A DNA stretch of 64,000 nucleotides from Streptomyces sp. CG 926 (GCF_003148825.1 NZ_QGGZ01000005.1:372001-436000), one strand, 5' to 3'. Counted from the stretch's first letter, positions 33,682-43,435 are shown. Numbers and translations: made by a program. Notes: generated from the letters alone by a model not told the origin.

Positions 33682-33855
33682 CTCCGTATTTCCTTTCGGT
33701 TCGAACAATGGTGCAACCCATAACGACCCGCCCGTTGTGAGGGTGCGTGCTATCGCCCAAAAGGCCGTACGAGCGAGTCCGACGTGATTTCCGGCCGGAG
33801 TTCTGACAAAGTTCACTCCTGTTTTGTCCCCTTGATCGAAAATGGAGACGGGGTC

Positions 33856-34944
33856 ATGGGTTCCTCCCGCAGAATCCTCGGCACGCTCGGTCTGCTGTCC
33901 TGCCTCGCCCTTTCCGTGAACTCCCAGGCCGCGGGCGCGGCTCCCGCTCCCAAGGAGCTGCCCCGGGTCCCCTTCACCCAGCGTTACCAGGCCGTGCAGC
34001 ACGGCGGGCTGGTGCGCGCCTCCAACTCCGGCATCAGCTGCCGTAAGGAGCAGTCCCCGCAGGCCGAGCCGTGCGCCGAGGTCAAGAAGGGCGCGGCCGG
34101 CGTCAACAGCGACTTCGAGATGTTCTACAGCGAGGTCGACAAGGATCCGGACACCTACAACTCCACCCGGGCCGAGCTCAAGATCCCGCAGGGCGCGAAG
34201 GTCTCGTACGCCCGTCTCTACTGGGGCGGGAACCTGCGGGTGGGCGAGCAGAAGCCGCCGCAGGACGACGGCCGGGTGCTGGTCGCCGAGCCCGGCGGCG
34301 CGTACAAGGAGGTCCTCGCCGACACGGTGATGGGCCACCGCACGGACGCGGGCAGCGATGCCTACCAGGCTTCCGCGGACGTGACCCCGCTGGTCCGCAA
34401 GGGCGGCGCCGGTCTGTGGACGGTGGCCCAGCTCAACATCGCGATGGGCCACTCCGCGGTGGGGGCCTGGGGTGGCTGGACGCTGGTCGTGGCCTACGAG
34501 CACCCGCAGGAGCCGGTACGTCGGATCTCGCTGTGGGACGGCTTCGAGTCGCTCGCCGCCCGCGCCGGTGACGCAGTCGTCGAGATCGAGGGCCTGGACG
34601 CACCGGCCGGCTCCGCGGGGCGGGTCGGGGTCGTCGGGTACGACGGGGACCGCGGCATCCTCGGGGACTCACTCACCGTGACGGCAGACAGCGGCCGCCG
34701 GGTGAACCTCAGTGATGGAGAAAATCCTTTTAATGATGTTATGAATTCCACGATCACGGAATTCGGAGATCAATCGTTCGTGCGACAGCCCGAACATATG
34801 AATAATCTCGGATATGACGCAGACGTGTTCGATTTGAGCCCCGCGCTGTCCGATGGTGCCCGCAGTCTGAACTTCAGGTTCACGGGTGAAAGTCAGGGTC
34901 ATTTCCTCGGTGTGCTCTTCGTTCAGACAGACGCGCGCCGCTGA
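33856..34944 (+). CDS. Large secreted protein, DUF3344-like
   Basis: The protein has 362 residues from ATG 33856 with GGAG upstream; the frame is open 72 nt earlier but without a site. The signal peptide is SRRILGTLGLLSCLALSVNS. The mature protein is beta-rich: ELKIPQGAKVSYARLYWGGN, then ASADVTPLVRKGGAGLWTVA and GGWTLVVAYEHPQEPVRRIS with LWDGFESL. This pattern, YARLYWGG with GGWTLVVxYE, is shared with DUF3344-type adhesin-like proteins as far as I recall. Two cysteines in ISCRKEQ and EPCAEV may pair. Bases 34715-34850 have markedly lower GC and rare codons. It is followed 19 nt on by the exopolysaccharide operon and could be a surface adhesin that binds the polymer. Confidence 0.72.
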   Translation: MGSSRRILGTLGLLSCLALSVNSQAAGAAPAPKELPRVPFTQRYQAVQHGGLVRASNSGISCRKEQSPQAEPCAEVKKGAAGVNSDFEMFYSEVDKDPDTYNSTRAELKIPQGAKVSYARLYWGGNLRVGEQKPPQDDGRVLVAEPGGAYKEVLADTVMGHRTDAGSDAYQASADVTPLVRKGGAGLWTVAQLNIAMGHSAVGAWGGWTLVVAYEHPQEPVRRISLWDGFESLAARAGDAVVEIEGLDAPAGSAGRVGVVGYDGDRGILGDSLTVTADSGRRVNLSDGENPFNDVMNSTITEFGDQSFVRQPEHMNNLGYDADVFDLSPALSDGARSLNFRFTGESQGHFLGVLFVQTDARR

Positions 34945-34963
34945 ACGTAGGAGACCACTCCAC

Positions 34964-36160
34964 GTGCCCAGTCAATCCCGGGCCGCACAGCCCACGACCG
35001 TCCTCCACCTCGTACAACCCGTCGACGGCGGTGTGGCCAGGGTCGTCACCGACCTCGTCCGCGCGCAGACCGCCGAAGGGCTGCGCACCGTCGTCGGGTG
35101 CCCGCCCGGCGGCACGCTCGGCGACGCCGCCCGCGCCGCCGGCGCCGAAGTGCTCACCTGGCGCGCCGGGCGGGCCCCCGGGCCCGGCCTGCCCGCCGAG
35201 ATCATCGGCGCCCGGCAGGTGCTCCACCGGGTACGCCCCGACCTCCTGCACGCCCACAGCGCCAAGGCCGGCCTCGCCGGCCGGCTCGCCGCACGCGGGA
35301 GCCTGCCCACCGTCTTCCAGCCCCATGCCTGGTCCTTCGACGCGGTCGGCGGGGCCACTGGCGCACTCGCGCTGCGCTGGGAGCGGTACGGGGCCCGCTG
35401 GGCCGACCGGGTGCTCTGCGTCAGCGAGGCCGAACGCCGCGCGGGCGAGACCGAGGGGATCACCGCCCGCTGGTCGGTGATCCGCAACGGCGTGGACCTG
35501 GACCACTTCCGCCCCGGCGGACCGGACCCCGACCGGGACCGGGAACGGGCCCGCGCCGAACTGCCCCTGCCCGCGGGCTTCGTCGCCGACGGGCCGCTCG
35601 CCGTCTGCGTGGGCCGGATCTGCCACCAGAAGGGTCAGGACGTCCTGCTGCGGGCCTGGCCCGAGCTGCTCGCCACCGTCCCCGGAGCCCGCCTCGCCCT
35701 CGTCGGGGACGGCCCCGACACCGAACGGCTGCGTCGCGTCGCCGCGCTGTCCGGCACCGGCGTGCACTTCGCGGGAGCCGCCGCCGACATCCGACCGTGG
35801 CTTCGGGCCGCCGATCTCGTTGTACTGCCGTCGCGGTGGGAAGGCATGGCGCTCGCCCCGCTGGAAGCCATGGCCTGCGGTCGCCCGGTCCTGGTCTCCG
35901 ACGTCAGCGGTGCCAGGGAGAGCCTGCCGCCGGGCCAGGGACGCCTGTGCCTGGTGCCGCCGGAGGACCCGACGGCCCTGGCCGAGGCCCTGGGACGGCT
36001 GCTCGCCGAGCCGCGGCTCCTCGCCGAACTGGGGGAGCAGGCCCGGCAGCACGCCCGGACCGACTTCGACGTCCGGCGGACCACGGACGCGGTCACCGGC
36101 CTGTACCACGAACTGCTGGGCAGGCCCCGGCCCTTGAACCAGGAGCGCATCAGCCGATGA
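34964..36160 (+). CDS. GT4-type glycosyltransferase
   Basis: The protein has 398 residues from GTG 34964, with GTAGGAG ten bases upstream. The N-terminal Rossmann domain has VLHLVQPVDGGVARVVTDL and LLHAHSAKAGLAGRLAA. The C-terminal nucleotide-sugar domain has the donor motif LAVCVGRICHQKGQDVLLRA, then LVVLPSRWEGMALAPLEAMACGRPVL, whose EGMALAPLEAMA is the conserved E-x7-E. It transfers a sugar to a lipid-linked acceptor inside the cell. It is the first gene of the polysaccharide operon and overlaps the next by ATGA, so the two are translationally coupled. The sugar cannot be predicted. Confidence 0.92.
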   Translation: MPSQSRAAQPTTVLHLVQPVDGGVARVVTDLVRAQTAEGLRTVVGCPPGGTLGDAARAAGAEVLTWRAGRAPGPGLPAEIIGARQVLHRVRPDLLHAHSAKAGLAGRLAARGSLPTVFQPHAWSFDAVGGATGALALRWERYGARWADRVLCVSEAERRAGETEGITARWSVIRNGVDLDHFRPGGPDPDRDRERARAELPLPAGFVADGPLAVCVGRICHQKGQDVLLRAWPELLATVPGARLALVGDGPDTERLRRVAALSGTGVHFAGAAADIRPWLRAADLVVLPSRWEGMALAPLEAMACGRPVLVSDVSGARESLPPGQGRLCLVPPEDPTALAEALGRLLAEPRLLAELGEQARQHARTDFDVRRTTDAVTGLYHELLGRPRPLNQERISR

Positions 36161-37677
36161 CGATGGACAGCGCACCCGCCCGGCACACCGGGCAGGGCGG
36201 CACGGGGCCCACCGGCGCAGGCGCTTTCGCGCCCGCGCACCCCGTCGCGACCCGCCGGTCAGCGACCGCCATCCACCCCCCGCGCCGGCCCAGGGCCGAG
36301 CAGGCCCGCTCCGCCGTACGCCCCCGTCGCGTCCGCCGCCGCGGCCGCGTGCTCCCGCTGCTCACCGCCGACGCGCTGGCCGCCGTACTCACCGCGACGA
36401 CCCTGCCCGCGACGGCGCCGCCCGTCCTGTACGCGGCGCCCGTCCTGCTCGCCGCGCTGCACGCGCAGGCCGGGCTCTACCGGCCGCGGCTCGCCCCCTC
36501 CGCACTCCTCGAACTGCCCGTGCTGGCCGCGCGGTCCGCCGTCCTGTGGTGCTCGGTCGCCGCCGTCACGGCCGCCGTCGCCCCGGCCCGGGCCATGGGC
36601 TGGAGCGCCCTGCTCACCGCCGTCTGCCTGCAGGCCGTACTGGCGTGCGCGGGCCGCGGCCTCGTCAACCAGCTGCACCGCCGCTCGGCCGTGCGCCGCC
36701 CCGCCTCCGCCCTCGTCGTCGGCCCCGGGGCCGGGGCGAGCGCGGTGGCCGCCGCCCTCCACGGCCGCCCCGAGTTCGGGCTGCGCCCGGTCGGACTCGC
36801 CGACACCCAGGCGCCCGCCGAAGGTGCCGGTGGCGCCCTGCCGCTGCTCGCCACCCACGAGGACATCCGGCGCGCGGTCATCCAGAACTCCGTCGGGCAT
36901 GCGGTGTTCACCCGTCCCCCGGAGGCCGACGAGCGCACCGCCTCCCTGGTCCGCCTCTTCCACGACCACGGCTGCCGGCTGTGGCTCGCCGACCCGGCCG
37001 GCACCGCCAAGATCACCGGCATGCGGGTGGCGCACCCCACCGACCAGCTGTGGGGGTACGCCGTGCAGCCGCTGCTGCCGCGCCCGGCCCGGCCGCTGGA
37101 GCGTTGGGCCAAGCGGGGCATCGACACCGTGCTCGCCCTGATCGCCCTGCTCGCCGCCGCACCCGTGATGGGAGCGTGCGCGCTGGCCGTACGGGTCTGG
37201 GACGGGCCGGGGGTGATCTTCCGGCAGGAGCGGGTCGGCCTCTACGGGCGCCCCTTCACCCTGCTGAAGTTCCGTACCCTGCGCGCCGACGCGCACGAGG
37301 CCGCCACCCGATGGACCGTCGCGGGCGACCGCGGGATGAGCCCGGTCGGCTCCTTCCTGCGCAAGTCCTCGCTGGACGAGCTCCCGCAGCTGTGGAACGT
37401 CGTACGCGGAGACATGGCCCTGGTCGGCCCTCGCCCCGAACGGCCCTTCTTCGTCGCCAAGTTCTCCACCGTCCACCCCGGCTACGAGGCCCGGCACCGG
37501 ATGCCCGTCGGCATCACCGGCCTCGCCCAGATCAACGGCCTGCGCGGGGACACCTCCATCGAGGACCGGGCCCGCTTCGACAACCACTACATCGACACCT
37601 GGTCGTTGTGGCAGGACCTGTGGATCCTCGCCCGCACCGCGGCCTCCTTCTTCCGCTTCCGGCTGGGGGGCAGCTGA
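36157..37677 (+). CDS. Polyprenyl glycosylphosphotransferase (priming transferase)
   Basis: The protein has 506 residues from ATG 36157. The first 65 residues are basic and disordered. Four N-terminal membrane helices follow (LTADALAAVLTATTL onwards), then a CoA-binding-like Rossmann domain starting ASALVVGPGAGASAVAAAL. The last 190 residues form the bacterial sugar transferase domain: helix GIDTVLALIALLAAAPVMGA, DGPGVIFRQERVGLYGRPF, LKFRTLRADA, and the catalytic LRKSSLDELPQLWNVVRGDM with VGPRPERP. It attaches sugar-1-phosphate to undecaprenyl phosphate and starts each repeat unit. It overlaps the next gene by one base (TGATG). Confidence 0.94.
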   Translation: MTMDSAPARHTGQGGTGPTGAGAFAPAHPVATRRSATAIHPPRRPRAEQARSAVRPRRVRRRGRVLPLLTADALAAVLTATTLPATAPPVLYAAPVLLAALHAQAGLYRPRLAPSALLELPVLAARSAVLWCSVAAVTAAVAPARAMGWSALLTAVCLQAVLACAGRGLVNQLHRRSAVRRPASALVVGPGAGASAVAAALHGRPEFGLRPVGLADTQAPAEGAGGALPLLATHEDIRRAVIQNSVGHAVFTRPPEADERTASLVRLFHDHGCRLWLADPAGTAKITGMRVAHPTDQLWGYAVQPLLPRPARPLERWAKRGIDTVLALIALLAAAPVMGACALAVRVWDGPGVIFRQERVGLYGRPFTLLKFRTLRADAHEAATRWTVAGDRGMSPVGSFLRKSSLDELPQLWNVVRGDMALVGPRPERPFFVAKFSTVHPGYEARHRMPVGITGLAQINGLRGDTSIEDRARFDNHYIDTWSLWQDLWILARTAASFFRFRLGGS

Positions 37678-39080
37678 TGAGTCTCGCCGTAGCGGGCCGG
37701 TGGGTCCGGCCCGACGTGCCGGGTCTGCTGCGCCGGCACTGGCCGCTGCTGCCGCTCGCCGCGACCGTGCTGTTCCTGCTCGCCCCGCTCCCGGCGGGGG
37801 ACGCCACCGCCTCCGGGAAGGTCGGCCCGGCCGACGCCGCCTCGCTGCTGTTGGTCCTCGTCTGCGCGGTGCAGGCGCTGCGCGGCCGGGTACGCGAGCT
37901 GACCCCGCTCGGCGTGCTCGTGCTCGGGGCGCCCGCCGTGGGCCTCGCGGTCGCCACGATGACCGCCGGGGACCCGTACGCCGCCCTGCCCGGCTTCGTG
38001 CGCTACCTACAGGTCTTCGTGCTGGTCCCGGCGGCCGTGGTGCTGCTGGTGCGTGACGCGGCGGAATTCCGGCTGGCCGCCGGGTGCTTCGTGGTCCTGG
38101 CGCTGGTGCAGGGCGCGGTGGGGGTCGTGCAGTACGCCACCCACACCGGGGCCTCGTACCAGGGCGAGGACGTCCGGGCCGTCGGCACCTTCGGCCCCGG
38201 CGACGTCATGGGCATGGCCACCGTCGTGGCGTACGGGCTGATCGTGGCGACCGCCGCCGGGCTCGCCCCGGGCCTGCCGCGCCGCCTGCGACGGATCGCC
38301 GGCGGCTGCGCGCTCGTGCTGGTGCTCCCGCTGGTGCTGTCCTTCAGCCGGGGCGCGTGGATCGCCACCTTCGGCGCGGCGGTCCTGGTGATGGCCCTGG
38401 CCGGGATCCGCCGGGCCCTGAAGGTGGTCGCCGCGCTGGCGGCCGCCGGGGTGGTCCTGGTCGGCGGGTTCGGGGTCGGCTCGGAGATGGTCGCCGAACG
38501 GCTCACCTCCATCACCCAGGTCTCCAGCGCCCCCGACCAGTCGGTGACCGACCGCTACACGATGTGGGCCGCCGCCGAGTCGATGTGGCGCGAGCGGCCG
38601 GCGGTCGGCGTGGGCCTCAAGGGCTTCCCGGCCAACCGGGACGGGCACGCCTCGCTGGGCCTGTCCTCCGGCAGCGACACCGCGGGCGCGGGCCAGGCGT
38701 ACCTGCGCCAGCCGCTGCTCTCCCCGCACAACATGTACCTGCTGATCCTGAGCGAGCAGGGCCTGATCGGGCTGATCGCACTGGTGGGCGGCTGGGCGGC
38801 CCTGCTGGTGGCGGGGCTGCGCCGGCTCGCCTCCGGCGGGGGAGTCAGGGACTGCGGCCTGATCGCGATCGGGCTGTTCGTGTGGCAGCTGACCGACTTC
38901 CTCTACGCGGACATCGGGGGGCCGTCCACGGTGCTGACCGGAGTGATCATCGGCCTGGCGGCGTGGTGGGCGCTCCCCTCCCGGGCCGCCGGTCCGCTGC
39001 GCGGGGCCGTCGCCGACAAGGAGGCTTCCGCCGGTGCGGGTTCACGGGGTAGGGCCCCCGGGGTTGCGGCTCGCCCGTGA
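37677..39080 (+). CDS. O-antigen ligase/Wzy-like polymerase
   Basis: The protein has 467 residues and about 11-12 helices. A large outward loop between late helices (about residues 265-345) contains RYTMWAAAESMWRERPAVGV and LLSPHNMYLLILSEQGLIGL, the conserved Wzy_C pattern with His and Arg. It could polymerise repeat units (Wzy) or transfer glycan to an acceptor (ligase); the family cannot tell these apart. It is followed by a GTGA overlap with the flippase gene. It has no signal peptide and a disordered basic tail. Confidence 0.88.
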   Translation: MSLAVAGRWVRPDVPGLLRRHWPLLPLAATVLFLLAPLPAGDATASGKVGPADAASLLLVLVCAVQALRGRVRELTPLGVLVLGAPAVGLAVATMTAGDPYAALPGFVRYLQVFVLVPAAVVLLVRDAAEFRLAAGCFVVLALVQGAVGVVQYATHTGASYQGEDVRAVGTFGPGDVMGMATVVAYGLIVATAAGLAPGLPRRLRRIAGGCALVLVLPLVLSFSRGAWIATFGAAVLVMALAGIRRALKVVAALAAAGVVLVGGFGVGSEMVAERLTSITQVSSAPDQSVTDRYTMWAAAESMWRERPAVGVGLKGFPANRDGHASLGLSSGSDTAGAGQAYLRQPLLSPHNMYLLILSEQGLIGLIALVGGWAALLVAGLRRLASGGGVRDCGLIAIGLFVWQLTDFLYADIGGPSTVLTGVIIGLAAWWALPSRAAGPLRGAVADKEASAGAGSRGRAPGVAARP

Positions 39081-41335
39081 CGGACACGACGCCTTGGCGG
39101 CCCGCCTCCGGCCCCCCGGCCGGGGCGGGCCACGCCCGTGTCCCGGGCGCCCCGACCCCCGGGCCCACGGGCCCCGCCACCCCCGGCGGTTCCGGTGCGG
39201 CGGGCCCGGCGGATCCCGGGTTCGTCGCCGGCGGGATCCCGGGCGGTGAACCGGAGGCACGTAGGGCCGTGTTCGGTTCCGCCGGGTATCCCGGTGGCGC
39301 CTCGGGCCGGCGCAGCGTGCCGGTGGCCGCGAGCGGCTTCGACGATACCTCCGGGGCCCGGGCGAGCCAGGCCCGCCGCGCGGTCGCGGTTTCCGCCACC
39401 CCCGGCAGCAGCCCGACACCCGAGCCGGCCGCCCCGGTGGGCGGGCTCCCTGGCGCTCCCGGCGGGAGTGAGGCGGCGGGCGGGCTCACCCCCGGCGGGG
39501 GCCGAGCGCCTGAGTCCGCGGTTCCCGGCGGGAGCCGAGCCCCGGGCGAGCCGTTCGCTCCGGCTGCTCCCGGCGGCAGGGGGCGGCTGCGCCCGGCCCG
39601 CCGCGCGGGCAGGCTCCCCGGCGCTCCGGGCGGGGGCAAGGTGCCCGAGTCCGCCACGCCGAGCGGGAGCGGCCCTGGCGGCAGCCACGTGTCCGAGTCC
39701 GCCACCCCGAGCGGGAGCGGTCCCGGTGGGAGCCAGCCGCTCGGCAGGTTCCTGGCCAAGGCCGCCGCCGTCACCGCCGGACTGACCGCCGCCGGGGCGC
39801 TGTTCGGGCTGGTCCGCGACCAGACCATCGCGCACCTCTTCGGCGCCGGGCACGAGAGCGACGCCTTCCTGATCGCCTGGACCGTGCCCGAGATGGCCTC
39901 GACGCTGCTGATCGAGGACGCCATGGCGCTGCTGATGGTGCCCGCCTTCAGCCACGCCCTGGCCCGGCGGGCCGCCCGCCGGGCCGGGCTCACCCGCCGG
40001 GAGGCCCGCGCGCAGGACCCCGTACGACTCCTGGTGGGGGCGACCCTGCCGCGTCTGGTCGTGCTCCTGGCCGCCGTCGCCACCGTGCTCGTGATCGCCG
40101 CCCCGGCCGTCGTCGCCGTACTGGCCCCCGGCCTGCCCGACCCGGCACTGGCCGTCGAGTGCACCCGGCTGACCGCGCTCACGGTGCTCTCCTTCGGCAT
40201 CGCCGGCTACTTCAGTGCCGCGCTGCGGGCGCACCGGTCCTTCCTGTCACCCGCCGCGATCTACGTCTCGTACAACGTCGGCATCATCGGCACGATGGTG
40301 GCCCTGCACGCCGTGTGGGGCGTCCGGGCCGCCGCCGCGGGCGTCGCGGTCGGCGGGCTCCTGATGGCGCTCGTCCAACTGCCGGCCTTCGTACGGAACG
40401 TGGGCTTCGGCCCGCCCCGCGCGAAGAAGGCCGCCCCGCGCAGCCAGCGCGACCGGGACCGCCCGACCCTCATCGCCTTCGGGGTCATCGCCCCCGTGAT
40501 CTTCTTCGCGGTCTTCCGGCAGTCGCAGGTCCTCGTCGAGAGGTTCCTCGCCGCCTCGCTCCCGTCCGGTGCGATCTCCCATCTCAACTACGCGCAGAAG
40601 GTCGCGCAGATGCCGATGGTGCTCTCGCTGATGATCTGCACCGTCACCTTCCCCGTCGTCGCCCAGGCCATGGCCGGGGGAGAGCGGGAGAAGGCCCGGC
40701 GGCGGGTGGAGCAGGACCTCTCGCTGGCCTCGCTGGCCGTCCTGATGGGCACCGCGCTCGTCGTCGGCTACGCGCCCCAGATCATCCAGGTCCTCTTCGA
40801 ACGCGGCGCCTTCACCCACCAGGACACCCTCGCCACCGCCTCCGTCATGCGGGTCTACGCCCTCGGACTCCTCGGCCACTGCCTCGTCGGCGCTCTCTCC
40901 CGGCCCTTCTTCTCGACCGCCCGGCCCATCTGGTTCCCGGCGCTCGCGATGGGTGCCGGGCTGCTCGTCAACGTCGTGGCCGGCGCCTTCGCCGTCGGCT
41001 GGTGGGGCACCTACGGCATCGCCGCCGCCAACGCGGCCGGCATCTCCACCACCGCCGCCCTGCTGCTCACCGGCCTCGGCTCGCGGATCATCGCGATCCA
41101 GGTCCGCCGGGTCGCGGGCAGCATCGGCCGGCTCGCCGTCGCCGCCGTCGCCGCGGGATCCACCGGCTGGATCGCCGGCCCCATGATCCCCGACCCGATG
41201 CTCAGCGCGGCCCTCGGCTGCCTGTTGGTCCCGGCCATGTTCGGAGCCACCGGCATGACCATGCACGCCCTCGAAGTCACCGCCCTGCCCGGTCAGATCT
41301 CCCAGCTCACGCAGAGGTTCCGCAATGTCCGCTGA
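39077..41335 (+). CDS. MVIN/MurJ-family flippase with long disordered N-terminus
   Basis: The protein has 752 residues from GTG 39077 (GTGA overlap). The last 530 residues form a 14-helix MOP/MVIN transporter: AGALFGLVRDQTIAHLFGAG and ESDAFLIAWTVPEMASTLL at the start, then FERGAFTHQDTLATASVM and YALGLLGHCLVGALSRPFF. It probably moves lipid-linked repeat units outward, acting as Wzx. The first 220 residues are Gly/Pro/Ser/Ala-rich with imperfect repeats, including two copies of ESATPSGSGPGGS. That extension is unusual for a flippase, and a shorter start is not excluded. It overlaps the following gene by 11 nt. Confidence 0.86.
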   Translation: MTDTTPWRPASGPPAGAGHARVPGAPTPGPTGPATPGGSGAAGPADPGFVAGGIPGGEPEARRAVFGSAGYPGGASGRRSVPVAASGFDDTSGARASQARRAVAVSATPGSSPTPEPAAPVGGLPGAPGGSEAAGGLTPGGGRAPESAVPGGSRAPGEPFAPAAPGGRGRLRPARRAGRLPGAPGGGKVPESATPSGSGPGGSHVSESATPSGSGPGGSQPLGRFLAKAAAVTAGLTAAGALFGLVRDQTIAHLFGAGHESDAFLIAWTVPEMASTLLIEDAMALLMVPAFSHALARRAARRAGLTRREARAQDPVRLLVGATLPRLVVLLAAVATVLVIAAPAVVAVLAPGLPDPALAVECTRLTALTVLSFGIAGYFSAALRAHRSFLSPAAIYVSYNVGIIGTMVALHAVWGVRAAAAGVAVGGLLMALVQLPAFVRNVGFGPPRAKKAAPRSQRDRDRPTLIAFGVIAPVIFFAVFRQSQVLVERFLAASLPSGAISHLNYAQKVAQMPMVLSLMICTVTFPVVAQAMAGGEREKARRRVEQDLSLASLAVLMGTALVVGYAPQIIQVLFERGAFTHQDTLATASVMRVYALGLLGHCLVGALSRPFFSTARPIWFPALAMGAGLLVNVVAGAFAVGWWGTYGIAAANAAGISTTAALLLTGLGSRIIAIQVRRVAGSIGRLAVAAVAAGSTGWIAGPMIPDPMLSAALGCLLVPAMFGATGMTMHALEVTALPGQISQLTQRFRNVR

Positions 41336-42101
41336 CACCGACACGGCTCCCGCCGCCGTGGTGGTCCCCACCCGCCGGGCCGCTTCGCCGTGGGTCCTGA
41401 TGTACCACTCGGTCGCCGAGTTCACCGACCCCGCCGAGGACCCGTACGGGATCACCGTCACCCCGCTCGCCCTGGAGGCCCAGCTGCGGTGGCTGCGCTC
41501 CCGCGGCCTGCGCGGGGTGTCCGTCGGCGAACTGCTGCGGGCCCGCGCGGCCGGTCGTGGAGCCGGTCTGGTCGGGCTGACCTTCGACGACGGCTACACC
41601 GACTTCCTGACCCACGCCCTCCCGCTGCTGAGCCGCTACGACTGCACCTCCACCCTCTTCGTCCTGCCCGGGCGGCTCGGCGTGGACAACGTGTGGGACC
41701 CGCTGGGCCCGCGCAAATCCCTGCTCACCGCCGAAGGCATCCGTGAAGTGGCCGACGCCGGACAGGAGATCGGCTCGCACGGGCTGCTCCACCAGGACCT
41801 CACCGCGACCGCCGACGACGTGCTCCAACAGGAACTGCGGGGCAGCCGCGACCTGCTCCGGGAGCTGACCGGCACCCTGCCCGAGGGGTTCTGCTACCCG
41901 TACGGCCACCTCGACGCGAGGGTCGTCGACGCCACCCGGGCCGCCGGTTACGGCTACGCCTGCGCCATCGACCCCGGCCGGCTCGCGGGACCGCACGCAC
42001 TGCCGCGCACGCACGTCAGCCAGGCCGACGGCGGCGCCCGGCTGCGGATCAAGCAGCTCCGCCACCAGGTGCGCGAGCTGCGGCGCGGGGTGCAGCGGTG
42101 A
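41325..42101 (+). CDS. Polysaccharide deacetylase (NodB/CE4 family)
   Basis: The protein has 258 residues from ATG 41325, within the flippase 3' end. CE4 motifs are motif 1 GLTFDDGYTDFL, with the metal-binding DD pair, motif 2 GSHGLLHQDL, with two His ligands, and motif 3 FCYPYGHLD. It removes acetyl groups from N-acetyl sugars. It has no signal peptide, so it might act on the lipid-linked precursor in the cytoplasm or be exported by another route. It overlaps the following glycosyltransferase by GTGA. Wall-binding domains are absent. Confidence 0.92.
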   Translation: MSADTDTAPAAVVVPTRRAASPWVLMYHSVAEFTDPAEDPYGITVTPLALEAQLRWLRSRGLRGVSVGELLRARAAGRGAGLVGLTFDDGYTDFLTHALPLLSRYDCTSTLFVLPGRLGVDNVWDPLGPRKSLLTAEGIREVADAGQEIGSHGLLHQDLTATADDVLQQELRGSRDLLRELTGTLPEGFCYPYGHLDARVVDATRAAGYGYACAIDPGRLAGPHALPRTHVSQADGGARLRIKQLRHQVRELRRGVQR

Positions 42102-43363
42102 AGGAGATCGGGTCGCTCAAGGCACTGCACATCATCACCGGGCTCGGCGTCGGCGGTGCGGAACAGCAACTGCGGCTGCTGCTGAGGCACATGCCGATGC
42201 AGTGCGACGTACTGACGCTGACCAACCCGGGGCCGGTGGCCGAGGGGCTGCGCGCCGACGGGGTGCGGGTCGTCCACCTCGGCATGCGGGGCAACCGGGA
42301 CCTGGGGGCGCTGCCCCGGATGGTGAAGTTCATCCGGCGCGGCCGGTACGACCTCGTGCACACGCACCTGTACCGCGCCTGCGTCTACGGGCGCCTCGCG
42401 GCCCGGCTCGCGGGCACCGCGGCGACCGTGGCCACCGAACACTCGCTCGGCGAGGGCGAGATCGAGGGCAGGCCGCTGTCCGGCGGTGTGCGCAGGCTGT
42501 ACCTGGCCAGTGAACGCCTGGGCGCGGCCACGGTGGCCGTCTCCGACACCGTGGCCGCCCGGCTGGAGGGGTGGGGGGTGCCGGCCGCGCGGGTGCACGT
42601 CGTACCGAACGGGATCGAGGCCGTCCGCTTCCGCTTCGACGAGGGCGTCCGGCGGGCCACCCGGGCCCGCACCGGACTGCCCGAGCGGGCCTTCGTGGTC
42701 GGCGGGGTCGGCCGGCTGGTCCCCGGCAAGCGGTTCGACGTCCTGGTGCGGGCCGTGGCCGCGCTGCCGGGGGCGCACCTCCTGCTGGCCGGGGACGGAC
42801 CGGAGCGGGCGGGACTGCGCCGGCTGGCCGCCGAGCTCGGCGCGCAGAGCCGGATCCACCTGCTGGGCGAGCGGGACCCGCTGGGGGACAGCGCGGACGG
42901 CCGCACCCCGGGCATCCCGGCGCTGCTGGCCGCCATGGACGTCTTCGTCTCCCCGTCGCGGGAGGAGGCCTTCGGCCTCGCCGTCGTCGAGGCCCTGGCC
43001 GCCGGACTGCCCGTCCTGCACGTGACCTGCCCGGCCATCGACGACCTGCCCGCCGCGCAGGCCCCCGGGGCCCGGCGGATCGGCACCGGCACGGAGGAAC
43101 TGGTCGCGGCGCTGCGGGGCCACATGGAGGCGGGGGCGCGCCGGTTGCCCCCGCCGCCGGTGGTCCGTCGCTACGACATCGCCCGCAGCGCGCGGCAGCT
43201 GCTGGACGTGTACGACCTCGCCCGCCGCGCCGCGCCGGGCGCCGCCGGGGCGGCCCAGGGCCGCGCCGACGCCGACCCGGTGCCCGGCGCCGGCAGGACC
43301 GTCGTCGGGGCCCGGCGCGAGCCGGTCGGGCCGGGACCGGCGGAGCCGACCGGCACCGGCTGA
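42098..43363 (+). CDS. GT4-type glycosyltransferase
   Basis: The protein has 421 residues from GTG 42098. The N-terminal block is ALHIITGLGVGGAEQQLRLL with GRYDLVHTHLYRACVYGRLA, and the donor domain holds VGGVGRLVPGKRFDVLVRAV and VFVSPSREEAFGLAVVEALA, whose E-x7-E is conserved. The GGAEQQL start is shared with many exopolysaccharide and capsule enzymes. Its last 50 residues are low-complexity and probably disordered. A 72-bp gap follows before the Wzz-like gene. It is a different transferase from that at 34964, so the repeat unit has at least two linkages plus the priming sugar. Confidence 0.92.
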   Translation: MKEIGSLKALHIITGLGVGGAEQQLRLLLRHMPMQCDVLTLTNPGPVAEGLRADGVRVVHLGMRGNRDLGALPRMVKFIRRGRYDLVHTHLYRACVYGRLAARLAGTAATVATEHSLGEGEIEGRPLSGGVRRLYLASERLGAATVAVSDTVAARLEGWGVPAARVHVVPNGIEAVRFRFDEGVRRATRARTGLPERAFVVGGVGRLVPGKRFDVLVRAVAALPGAHLLLAGDGPERAGLRRLAAELGAQSRIHLLGERDPLGDSADGRTPGIPALLAAMDVFVSPSREEAFGLAVVEALAAGLPVLHVTCPAIDDLPAAQAPGARRIGTGTEELVAALRGHMEAGARRLPPPPVVRRYDIARSARQLLDVYDLARRAAPGAAGAAQGRADADPVPGAGRTVVGARREPVGPGPAEPTGTG

Positions 43364-43435
43364 TCCCTCCCCAGCCCGCAGGGGTCCCGACGGGACCCGA
43401 AGGAACTCCCCTCCACCCAGGAAGCGAGCACGTCC

